Assembly (NCBI RefSeq): GCF_035492295.1
Contig: NZ_DATJJK010000287.1
Coordinates: forward strand, 1 to 10,144
Length of the DNA stretch: 10,144 nucleotides
From: Acidisoma sp035492295
GTDB taxonomy: Bacteria; Pseudomonadota; Alphaproteobacteria; Acetobacterales; Acetobacteraceae
Reading direction: 5' to 3'
This document shows, one piece after another, positions 1 to 6,690 of this stretch. A model generated the notes under the pieces. It worked only from the letters and a program-made list of their open reading frames with translations, was not told the DNA's origin and did not search any database. Position 1 is the first letter of the stretch. Each line of letters opens with the position of its first letter. Made by a program: the position numbers and the translations under genes.

Positions 1-981
1 GGCCATGCCTTCGTCCTCGGCCTTGTGCGCCAGCATCGGGCCCACGCGCACGTCTCCGATGGCATAGATGCCGGGCACGTTTGTCGCGTAATGCGCGTCG
101 GTTGCGACGCGGCCGCGCTCGTCGAGCGCGACGCCGGCGTCCGCCAGGCCCAGCCCGTCCACGAAGACTCGCCGTCCGATGGCGAGCAGCACGACATCCG
201 CCTCCACCGTCTCAGCCGCGCCGCCCTTCGCAGGCTCCATCGTCAGCGCCACGCCGCGGTCGGTTGTTTCCGCCTTGGTGACCTTGGAGCCAAGCTTGAA
301 GGTGAAACCTTGCTTCTCGAGGATGCGCTGGAAATCGCGCGCGACATCGGCGTCCAGCGTCGGCACGATGCGGTCGAGGAATTCAATCACCGTCACCTCG
401 GCACCGAGCCGGCGCCAGACGCTGCCGAGCTCGAGCCCGATCACCCCGGCGCCGATCACGACCATGTGCTTCGGCACTTCGCCGAGTTCCAACGCGCCGG
501 TCGAGGTCACGACCCGCTTTTCGTCCACCGTGACACCCGGCAGCGGCATGCTCTCGCTGCCCGTCGCGATGACGATGGCCTTCGTTCCGTATTCCTTGCC
601 GGCGACGGAGACGCGGCCCTGCCCAAGAATTTTGCCTTCGCCCTTCAGCCAGGTGACCTTGTTCTTGCGGAAGAGGAATTCGACGCCCTTGGTATTGGCC
701 TCAACCACTTCGAGCTTGCGCGCCATCATGCGGTCGAGATCGAGCTTCACGCTGTCGATCAGGATGCCGTGGTCCTTGAAGCTTTCGGCCGCCTCATGAA
801 AATTCTCGGAGGATTGCAGCAGCGCCTTGGAGGGGATGCAGCCGATATTGAGACAGGTGCCGCCCAGGGTTTCGCGCTTTTCGACACAGGCGACCTTCAG
901 GCCGAGTTGGGCGGCGCGGATGGCGCAGACATAGCCGCCAGGGCCGGAGCCAATGACGATCAGGTCGAAAGCTTCGCTCAT
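1..981 (-). CDS. lpdA: Dihydrolipoamide dehydrogenase (E3), N-terminal 327 residues, cut by the window edge
   Basis: This is the FAD-dependent E3 subunit, which reoxidises the dihydrolipoyl groups of an E2 and passes electrons to NAD+ in the cytoplasm. The frame is open from the ATG at 979-981 to base 1. Visible motifs are the FAD-binding GSGPGG at residues 11-16, the redox-active disulfide motif GGTCLNIGC with Cys43 and Cys48, the ATGS FAD motif at about 139-142, the NAD-binding GAGVIG at 177-182 and the second FAD motif YAIGDV at 306-311. Family members run to about 465-475 residues, so the C-terminal dimerisation domain with the catalytic His-Glu pair lies outside the window. GGAG at 989-992 sits 7 nt before the ATG and supports this start. 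Its position after sucA and odhB suggests it serves the 2-oxoglutarate dehydrogenase complex. It could also be shared with pyruvate dehydrogenase or other lipoyl complexes, which cannot be decided from sequence alone. Confidence 0.97.
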   Translation of the reverse strand, partial: MSEAFDLIVIGSGPGGYVCAIRAAQLGLKVACVEKRETLGGTCLNIGCIPSKALLQSSENFHEAAESFKDHGILIDSVKLDLDRMMARKLEVVEANTKGVEFLFRKNKVTWLKGEGKILGQGRVSVAGKEYGTKAIVIATGSESMPLPGVTVDEKRVVTSTGALELGEVPKHMVVIGAGVIGLELGSVWRRLGAEVTVIEFLDRIVPTLDADVARDFQRILEKQGFTFKLGSKVTKAETTDRGVALTMEPAKGGAAETVEADVVLLAIGRRVFVDGLGLADAGVALDERGRVATDAHYATNVPGIYAIGDVRVGPMLAHKAEDEGMA

Positions 982-1042
982 GTTCTTTCTCCAGGGTGCC
1001 GGCGGGGAAGGGGATTGCGCGGCACATCCGCAGTCGGACGGG

Positions 1043-1061
1043 GCGCGGCAGGCAGCCGCGC
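1043..1061 (-). repeat. Second hairpin in the odhB-lpdA gap
   Basis: A perfect 7-bp inverted repeat (arms 1043-1049 and 1055-1061, 5-nt loop) starts directly after the T-rich tail of the preceding hairpin. No T run follows it, so it is not a terminator by itself. It may stabilise or help process the mRNA between odhB and lpdA. The rest of the 124-nt gap (982-1042) shows only the lpdA ribosome binding site. Confidence 0.5.
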
Positions 1062-1070
1062 AAAAGCAAG

Positions 1071-1094
1071 CGGGGCGGCGATGCCGCCGCCCCG
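1071..1094 (-). terminator. Hairpin with T-rich tail after odhB (terminator or attenuator)
   Basis: A perfect 10-bp GC-rich inverted repeat (arms 1071-1080 and 1085-1094, 4-nt loop) begins 12 nt past the odhB stop. On the transcribed strand it is followed by CTTGCTTTT (1070-1062). This resembles a Rho-independent terminator, but the T tract is interrupted. Because lpdA follows in the same direction with no clear promoter of its own, partial termination or protection of the upstream mRNA 3' end fits better than full termination. Confidence 0.5.
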
Positions 1095-1105
1095 TTGTCG
1101 GGTGA

Positions 1106-2662
1106 TCAGAGGCCGAGGAGCAGGCGGCGCGGGTCTTCGATCGATTCCTTGACGCGCACGAGGAATGAAACCGCTTCCTTGCCGTCGATAATGCGGTGGT
1201 CGTAGGTCAGCGCGATGTACATCATCGGCCGGATTTCGACCTTGCCAGCGATCGCGACCGGCCGCTCCTGGATCTTGTGCATGCCCAGAATGGCGGCCTG
1301 CGGGGGGTTGATGATCGGCGTCGACATCAGTGAACCATAGACGCCGCCATTGGTGATGCTGAAAGTGCCGCCGGTCAGCTCTTCCAACTTCAGCTGCCCG
1401 TCACGGGCACGTCTGCCGAAGCTCGCAATCGCGCCCTCGATTTCGGCGAAACCCATCTGGTCGACATCGCGCACCACGGGAACCACGAGGCCGTTCGGGC
1501 CGCCCACCGCGATGCCCATATGGACGTAGTTTTTGTAGACGATGTCATCGCCGTCGATCTCGGCATTGACGGCGGGGAATTCCTTCAGCCCGGCGACGCA
1601 GGCGCGGACGAAGAAGGACATGAAGCCGAGGCGGACGCCGCCATTCTTCTTCTCGAAGACTTCCTTGTACTGAGACCGCAGCGCCATCGCCGCCGACATG
1701 TCCACCTCGTTGAAGGTGGTGAGCATGGCGGCGGTGTTCTGCGCTTCCTTCAGCCGGTTGGCGATGGTGCGGCGCAGCCGCGTCATCTTCACGCGCTCGT
1801 CGCGCGGTTCGTCCTGGCGGGAGGACTTGGCCGCAACCGCAGGGGCCGCCTTGGCCGGCGCGGCCGGCTGAGGCTTGGAGAGAAAGTCCAAAACGTCCCC
1901 CTTGGTGATGCGGCCGTCCTTGCCGGTCCCGGCGCCGATGTCGGAGCCGGAGAGGCCGGCCTCGGCCATGCGCTTCTGGGCGGCGGGGAAGGCTTCCAGC
2001 GCCACCGAAGCTGGTCGGGCGACGGGGCCGGAGGCCGGCGGCGGCGGGTTCACGCCGGCATCGGGCTTGGCTGCGGGCTTGGGTGCCGGGGCGGCACCAG
2101 CGCCGGTCGCGATGACGCCGAGCACGGCACCGACCTCGACCTCGCTGCCGTCTTTCACCGTGATGGTGGACAGCCTGCCGGCGGCCGGGGCGTTCACCTC
2201 GACCGAGACCTTGTCCGTCTCGAGTTCGAGCAGTGGCTCGTCGGCGGCGACGGCCTCGCCTTCCTGCTTCAGCCAGCGGGACACGGTGGCACTCGTCACG
2301 CTCTCGCCGAGCGTCGGCACGACGATGTTGATCGAAGTGCCAGCGGCGGCGGGAGCCGTCGCCGGCTCGGGGGAGGAGGCGGCCGCCTTCGGCGCCTTGG
2401 GTGAGGCGGCCTTGCGGGCGCCCCCGGCTTCGGCGATTTCGCCCAGCACGGCGCCGACTTCAACCTCGGCCCCGTCCTTCTGCAGGATCGGCCCAAGCGT
2501 GCCGGCGGAAGGTGCATTGACCTCCACGGTCACCTTGTCGGTCTCGAGCTCGACCAGGGGCTCATCCGCGGCGACCGTGTCGCCCTCCTGCTTGAGCCAC
2601 CGGGCAATGGTGGCGGAGGTCACGCTCTCACCAAGCGTAGGAACCTTGATCTCGGTCGGCAT
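1106..2662 (-). CDS. odhB: 2-oxoglutarate dehydrogenase E2 (dihydrolipoyllysine succinyltransferase) with two lipoyl domains
   Basis: This E2 core subunit moves the succinyl group from E1-bound thiamine diphosphate via lipoyl-lysine to CoA, giving succinyl-CoA. The 518-residue product has lipoyl domain 1 (about 4-78, lipoyl site ELETDK with Lys43), an Ala/Pro linker, lipoyl domain 2 (about 112-186, Lys151), a second Ala/Pro linker, a peripheral subunit-binding domain (about 219-262, with KDGRITKGDVL) and the acyltransferase domain (about 290-518). The active-site motif is YDHRIIDG, with His489 and Asp493. The stretch FSITNGGVYGSLMSTPIINP and the neighbours sucA and sucCD mark it as the succinyl, not acetyl, enzyme. 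Typical bacterial E2o proteins have one lipoyl domain and about 400-420 residues, so this one is unusually long. AGGAG at 2668-2672 precedes the ATG by 5 nt. It lies 39 nt after sucA and probably shares its transcript. Confidence 0.97.
   Translation of the reverse strand: MPTEIKVPTLGESVTSATIARWLKQEGDTVAADEPLVELETDKVTVEVNAPSAGTLGPILQKDGAEVEVGAVLGEIAEAGGARKAASPKAPKAAASSPEPATAPAAAGTSINIVVPTLGESVTSATVSRWLKQEGEAVAADEPLLELETDKVSVEVNAPAAGRLSTITVKDGSEVEVGAVLGVIATGAGAAPAPKPAAKPDAGVNPPPPASGPVARPASVALEAFPAAQKRMAEAGLSGSDIGAGTGKDGRITKGDVLDFLSKPQPAAPAKAAPAVAAKSSRQDEPRDERVKMTRLRRTIANRLKEAQNTAAMLTTFNEVDMSAAMALRSQYKEVFEKKNGGVRLGFMSFFVRACVAGLKEFPAVNAEIDGDDIVYKNYVHMGIAVGGPNGLVVPVVRDVDQMGFAEIEGAIASFGRRARDGQLKLEELTGGTFSITNGGVYGSLMSTPIINPPQAAILGMHKIQERPVAIAGKVEIRPMMYIALTYDHRIIDGKEAVSFLVRVKESIEDPRRLLLGL
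2105..2653 (-). repeat. Direct duplication of the lipoyl domain within odhB
   Basis: Codons 4-78 (2653-2429) and codons 112-186 (2329-2105) encode two lipoyl domains that match at 58 of 75 residues by my hand alignment, without gaps. Both keep the VPTLGESVTSAT start and the ELETDKV lipoylation site. They are separated by an Ala/Pro/Ser/Lys-rich linker of about 33 residues. The similarity implies an in-frame tandem duplication, or homogenisation of the two copies. Confidence 0.9.
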
Positions 2663-2701
2663 CGTCGCTCCTGATCGGACTGACTAAGGTATCGGATTAG
2701 G

Positions 2702-5611
2702 CTATTGCAGAGCGGCGGAGACGAGCGCCGCCTGCTCCTGGGCGTAGGTCTTGGCGGAACCCGTGGCAGGGCTTGCCGCTTCCCCGCGCCCGATATAGCG
2801 CGGACGCTTGGACGCTGCGTCGATGGCGACCAGAACCCGCTCCAGCCGGCGATCGACGAAGGTCCAGGCGCCCATGTTTTCGGGCTCTTCCTGGCACCAC
2901 ACGACCTCGGCATTCGGATAGGACTGCAGCACGGTGCGCAGACCCATGGCCGGGAAGGGGTAGATCTGCTCAAGGCGGACCAGCGCCACGTCCTGGATGT
3001 TCTGTTCGCGCCGGGCTGCCAGAAGATCGTAATAGACCTTGCCGGAAGAGATGACGACGCGGCGGACACGCTCGTGCGCCACCAACTCGTCGATCTCGCC
3101 GATGACCTTGCGGAAGCTCGTGCCTTCGGCCATTTCGCTCAGCGGAGACACTGCCAGCTTGTGTCGCAGCAGGCTCTTCGGCGTCATGATGACGAGCGGC
3201 TTGCGGTAGTTCCGCTTCAGCTGACGCCGCAGGGAATGGAAGTAGTTGCCCGGCGTCGTGATGTTGCAGACCTGCATGTTGTTCTCGGCGCAGAGCTGCA
3301 GATAGCGTTCCAGGCGGGCGGAGGAATGCTCCGGACCCTGGCCTTCCTGGCCATGCGGCAGCAGCAGTGTCAGGCCAGACATGCGCAGCCACTTGGTTTC
3401 GCCGCTGGAGATGAATTGGTCGATCACCGCTTGCGCGCCGTTTGCGAAATCGCCGAACTGGGCTTCCCACAGCACCAGCGTGCGCGGATCGGCGACGCTG
3501 TAGCCGTATTCGAAGCCAAGCACGCCGACCTCGGAAAGCAGCGAGTTGTAGACCTCGATCTTTGCCTGGCCGCTGCGGATGTTGTTGAGCGGCGTGTATT
3601 CGTTCTGGTTGCTCTGGTCGATCAGCACCGCATGGCGCTGGCTGAAGGTGCCGCGCTGGCAATCCTCACCCGACAGACGCACGCGATGGCCATCGAGCAG
3701 GAGCGTGCCGTAGCCGAGTGCCTCGCCGGTTGCCCAGTCGATCCCCTCGCCGCTGTCGATGGCGACCTTCTTGGCTTCGAGCTGGCGGGCGATCTTCGGA
3801 TTGACGTTGAAGTCCGTCGGCACGCGGGAGATTGCGGCGCCAACTTCGCGCAGCGTCTCGAGCGGTACGCCGGTCTTTTCTTCCTGCCGGGTTTCGTCAT
3901 CCTCGCCGCGGTTGAGGCCGGCCCACTTGCCTTCCAGCCAGTCGGCCTTGTTCGGGCGATAGGATTTCGCGGCCTGGAAGGACTCCTCAAGGCGGGCGGT
4001 GAATTGGTCCCAGACGTCCTGGGCCGCTTCGGCGTCCATCACGCCCTCGGCCACCAGCTTTTCGGCATAGAGGGTGCGGGTCGTCTTCAACTGGCCGATC
4101 GCGCGATACATGATCGGCTGGGTGAAGGCGGGCTCGTCGGATTCGTTATGGCCGTGGCGGCGGTAGCAGACGATGTCGATCACCACGTCGCAGCCGAATT
4201 CCTGGCGGAACTCGGTGAGCAGCTTGGACGCGAAATAGACCGCCTCCGGATCGTCGCCATTCACATGGACGATGGGGGACTGCACCGACTTCGCGACGTC
4301 CGTGCAGTAGAGGCCCGAATAGGCATGGGCCGGCACCGTCGTGAAGCCGATCTGGTTGTTGGTGATAACATGCACCGTGCCGCCGGTGCGGTAGCCGATG
4401 AGCTGGCTCATGGCGAGTGTCTCATAGACGATGCCCTGACCGGCGAAGGCGGCGTCGCCATGCAGCAGAATGCCCATGACGGAGTGGCGGCCGCGGGTGT
4501 CCCCGGCCTCGTCCTGGCGGGCGCGCACCTTGCCGACGACGACCGGGTCCACAACCTCTAGATGCGAGGGGTTGGGCTGCAGCGAGAGATGCACCTTACG
4601 GCCCGCGATCTCGACGTCGGTGGAGGTGCCGAGATGGTATTTAACGTCGCCCGACCCCTGAACGTCGTCCGGCTTCGGGCTCATGCCGCCGAATTCGCTG
4701 AAGACCGCAGTGAAGGGCTTCTTGACGATGTTGACGAGGGTGTTCAGGCGTCCGCGATGGGCCATGCCGATCGCCACCTCGCCCACGCCCGCCTGGGCCG
4801 CGGTGCGGATGATCGTGTGCAGCGCGGGGATGGTCGATTCACCGCCTTCCAGGCCGAAGCGCTTGGTGCCGACAAAACGCTTCTGGCAGAAAACCTCGAA
4901 AGCCTCAGCCTCGGTCAGTTCCAGCAGCAGCTGCGTCTTGCAGCCGCCCTCCAGCTGATCGCGCCAGGCGACGCCCTCGATCCGGCGTTGCAACCAGTCC
5001 TTCTGGCGCACGTCCTGGATATGCATGAACTCGATGCCGATGGTGCCGCAATAGGTCTCCTCGAGCACCGTCATGATTTCGCGCAGCGTCGCGGTCTCGC
5101 GGCCGAGCATATTGTCGATGAAGATCGGCTTGTCGTAGTCGGCGGCGGTGAAGCCGTAGGTCGCGGGATCAAGCTCGGGATGGTGGCGCGGCGCCTGCTG
5201 GCGGAGCGGGTCGAGCTTCGCGCTGAGATGACCGCGCACGCGATAGGCGCGGATCAACATCAAGGCGCGGATCGAATTGATTGTGTCTTCATGGGCGTGG
5301 GTGGCGGCCGCCGCCCGCGCCATGGGAACGCCCGGGCCGGTTTGGGCGGAGGGGACGGCGCCGGCCTTGCCATCGGCGGGTGCCTTCTTGGGCGCAGCGG
5401 CCTCAGGCTCGATCTCCCACTGCCTGGGCGCCCAGGAGGCGCCCGAAGCGTCCGTCAGGACCGACCGCGCTTCGTCATTCAGCGCTTCGAAGAGGGTTGC
5501 GAAGCTTGGATCAACCGATGCCGGGTCGCGCACCCAGCGGGCATAGAGATCGGCGATGAAGGCTGCATTGGCACCGTTGAAGGCCGTTGCGAGAATATCG
5601 ACGCCTGGCAT
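2702..5611 (-). CDS. sucA: 2-oxoglutarate dehydrogenase E1 component
   Basis: This thiamine-diphosphate enzyme decarboxylates 2-oxoglutarate and succinylates the lipoyl group of E2, the committed step of the complex. The product is 969 residues, the usual size for a free-standing E1o without a fused acyltransferase. Residues 1-45 hold the E1o N-terminal segment (FIADLYARWVRDPASVDPSF) thought to contact E2/E3, followed by a low-complexity linker to about 105. Visible motifs are HEDTINSIRALMLIRAYRVRG (from 107), RFGLEGGES (251-259), MAHRGRLN (283-290), YHLG (325-328), the ThDP/Mg motif GDAAFAGQG (385-393) ending in NNQIGFTT (418-425), RHGHNESDEP (around 488) and GPEHSSARLERYL (from 759). The start chosen is the ATG at 5609-5611, because GGAG sits 5 nt upstream and the protein then aligns with the family N-terminus. 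The frame is open for 33 more codons, to a GTG at 5710, but that stretch is unlike the family and crosses the hairpin. Confidence 0.97.
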   Translation of the reverse strand: MPGVDILATAFNGANAAFIADLYARWVRDPASVDPSFATLFEALNDEARSVLTDASGASWAPRQWEIEPEAAAPKKAPADGKAGAVPSAQTGPGVPMARAAAATHAHEDTINSIRALMLIRAYRVRGHLSAKLDPLRQQAPRHHPELDPATYGFTAADYDKPIFIDNMLGRETATLREIMTVLEETYCGTIGIEFMHIQDVRQKDWLQRRIEGVAWRDQLEGGCKTQLLLELTEAEAFEVFCQKRFVGTKRFGLEGGESTIPALHTIIRTAAQAGVGEVAIGMAHRGRLNTLVNIVKKPFTAVFSEFGGMSPKPDDVQGSGDVKYHLGTSTDVEIAGRKVHLSLQPNPSHLEVVDPVVVGKVRARQDEAGDTRGRHSVMGILLHGDAAFAGQGIVYETLAMSQLIGYRTGGTVHVITNNQIGFTTVPAHAYSGLYCTDVAKSVQSPIVHVNGDDPEAVYFASKLLTEFRQEFGCDVVIDIVCYRRHGHNESDEPAFTQPIMYRAIGQLKTTRTLYAEKLVAEGVMDAEAAQDVWDQFTARLEESFQAAKSYRPNKADWLEGKWAGLNRGEDDETRQEEKTGVPLETLREVGAAISRVPTDFNVNPKIARQLEAKKVAIDSGEGIDWATGEALGYGTLLLDGHRVRLSGEDCQRGTFSQRHAVLIDQSNQNEYTPLNNIRSGQAKIEVYNSLLSEVGVLGFEYGYSVADPRTLVLWEAQFGDFANGAQAVIDQFISSGETKWLRMSGLTLLLPHGQEGQGPEHSSARLERYLQLCAENNMQVCNITTPGNYFHSLRRQLKRNYRKPLVIMTPKSLLRHKLAVSPLSEMAEGTSFRKVIGEIDELVAHERVRRVVISSGKVYYDLLAARREQNIQDVALVRLEQIYPFPAMGLRTVLQSYPNAEVVWCQEEPENMGAWTFVDRRLERVLVAIDAASKRPRYIGRGEAASPATGSAKTYAQEQAALVSAALQ

Positions 5612-5616
5612 GGGGG

Positions 5617-5620
5617 CTCC
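5617..5620 (-). promoter_or_regulatory. Ribosome binding site that sets the sucA start
   Basis: GGAG on the minus strand lies 5 nt before the ATG at 5609-5611. This supports that start over the in-frame GTG 33 codons upstream, which has no Shine-Dalgarno sequence at a suitable distance. Confidence 0.7.
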
Positions 5621-5632
5621 GTTGAATACAGT

Positions 5633-5651
5633 CCCGCCCGGACCGGGCGGG
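5633..5651 (-). repeat. GC-rich palindrome just upstream of the sucA ribosome binding site
   Basis: Two perfect 9-nt arms (5633-5641 and 5643-5651) flank a single base, giving a 19-bp near-palindrome. As RNA it can form a 7-bp all-GC stem with a 5-nt loop, 12 nt upstream of the sucA Shine-Dalgarno. No T run follows, so it is not a classical terminator. It could be an mRNA-stability or processing element, or a protein-binding site. Confidence 0.6.
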
Positions 5652-5813
5652 GCCGCCGCTGTCTGGCAAGTGCTATAAGCCGCGGCGCCCTTCAAAAATA
5701 GTGTGCGCACGTTGATTAGGAGACATCACAGTCAAACTCCTGGGTTGCCTCTCGCGCATGGTGATGCCCTGCTCCAGCCGTATTTCGCAGAGCAGGACAT
5801 TTGTTCACCTCAA

Positions 5814-6689
5814 CTAACCACCGAGCGCCTTGATCATCGTGCTGCCGAGCGAGGCCGGGCTATCGGCGACGTGAATACCGGCATCCCGCATCGCCTCGGT
5901 CTTGGCGGCGGCGGTGTCGCGGCCGCCGGAAATGACGGCGCCCGCATGGCCCATACGCCGGCCCGGAGGGGCGGTCGCACCGGCGATGAAGCCCACCACC
6001 GGCTTCCTGGTGCCGCTGTGCTTGATGAAGTCGGCTGCCACCACTTCGCTCTGGCCGCCGATCTCGCCGATCATGATCAGCGCCTCGGTTTCGTCGTCCT
6101 TGAGGAACATCTCGATGACTTCGAGGAAGTCGAGGCCCTTCACCGGGTCGCCGCCGATGCCGACGCAGGTGCTCTGGCCGAGGCCGGCCGCCGTGGTCTG
6201 GGCCACCGCCTCGTAGGTCAATGTGCCGGAACGGCTGACGATGCCGATCTTGCCCCGCCGGTGAATATGGCCCGGCATGATGCCGATCTTGCAGGCATCG
6301 GGGGTGATGACGCCGGGGCAGTTCGGCCCCACCAGGATCGACTTGGAGCCTTCGAGCGCGCGGTGCACCTTAATCATGTCCAGCACCGGAATGCCTTCGG
6401 TAATGCAGACGATGAGCGGCATCTCGGCGTCGATCGCTTCCAGGATCGAATCGGCCGCAAACGGCGGCGGCACATAGATCGCGCTGGCCGTCGCGCCGGT
6501 CTTTTCCCGCGCTTCGCGCACCGTGTCGAAGACCGGCAGGTCGATATGGACGGAGCCGCCCTTGCCAGGCGTCACGCCACCCATGACCTTGGTGCCGTAG
6601 GCGATCGCCTGCTCGGAATGGAAGGTGCCCTGCGCCCCGGTGAAGCCCTGGGTGATGACGCGGGTGTTGCTGTCGACGAGGATGGCCAT
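5814..6689 (-). CDS. sucD: Succinyl-CoA synthetase (ligase) alpha subunit
   Basis: SucD binds CoA and carries the phosphohistidine of succinyl-CoA synthetase, which with SucC interconverts succinyl-CoA and succinate while forming ATP or GTP. The product is 291 residues, normal for the family. Residues 1-20 (VDSNTRVITQGFTGAQGT to 22) begin the CoA-binding Rossmann domain, VTPGKGG (39-45) and GPNCPGVITP (121-130) are family signatures, and the active-site loop MGHAGAVISGG carries His248. The ATG at 6687-6689 gives the family N-terminus (MAILVDSNTRV). AAGGAAG at 6699-6705, inside the end of sucC, is its probable ribosome binding site. Only 1 nt separates it from the sucC stop, so the two subunits are very likely translationally coupled for equal output. 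An in-frame start 17 codons upstream would overlap sucC and is not supported. Confidence 0.97.
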   Translation of the reverse strand: MAILVDSNTRVITQGFTGAQGTFHSEQAIAYGTKVMGGVTPGKGGSVHIDLPVFDTVREAREKTGATASAIYVPPPFAADSILEAIDAEMPLIVCITEGIPVLDMIKVHRALEGSKSILVGPNCPGVITPDACKIGIMPGHIHRRGKIGIVSRSGTLTYEAVAQTTAAGLGQSTCVGIGGDPVKGLDFLEVIEMFLKDDETEALIMIGEIGGQSEVVAADFIKHSGTRKPVVGFIAGATAPPGRRMGHAGAVISGGRDTAAAKTEAMRDAGIHVADSPASLGSTMIKALGG

Positions 6690-6690
6690 G

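Larger units (their letters stand above)
5612..5813 (-). other. 202-bp sucD-sucA intergenic region
   Basis: This gap holds, in transcription order, a 7-bp inverted repeat with a 15-nt loop (arms 5790-5796 and 5768-5774), a comparatively AT-rich patch around 5690-5735, the palindrome GTGCGCAC (5703-5710), the GC palindrome at 5633-5651 and the sucA ribosome binding site. TTGACT (5735-5730) looks like a -35 element but has no matching -10 at 16-18 nt, and TATAGC (5677-5672) has no -35 at the right distance. I therefore cannot name a promoter. Two tiny reading frames with Shine-Dalgarno-like sequences (5732-5800 and 5673-5729) are reported as findings only. Confidence 0.6.

Noticed and set aside
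25..1152. Long plus-strand open frame opposite lpdA
   Set aside because: It lies antisense to a clear dihydrolipoamide dehydrogenase with intact motifs. Its translation is His/Arg/Asp/Ala-rich without recognisable domains, as expected for a GC-rich shadow frame.
2705..4561. 618-codon plus-strand open frame opposite sucA, and similar long ones at 4562-5701, 5703-6707 and 6625-8040
   Set aside because: All are antisense to well-conserved enzymes. High GC in third codon positions keeps antisense frames open, and none shows a known domain.
5612..5710. 33-codon N-terminal extension of SucA from a GTG at 5710
   Set aside because: It has no suitable ribosome binding site, crosses the GC palindrome, and its sequence is unlike the E1o family N-terminus. 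The ATG at 5611 has GGAG at 5-nt spacing.
5672..5735. Possible internal promoter ahead of sucA (TTGACT, TATAGC)
   Set aside because: The two elements are about 52 nt apart, and neither has a partner at 16-18 nt.
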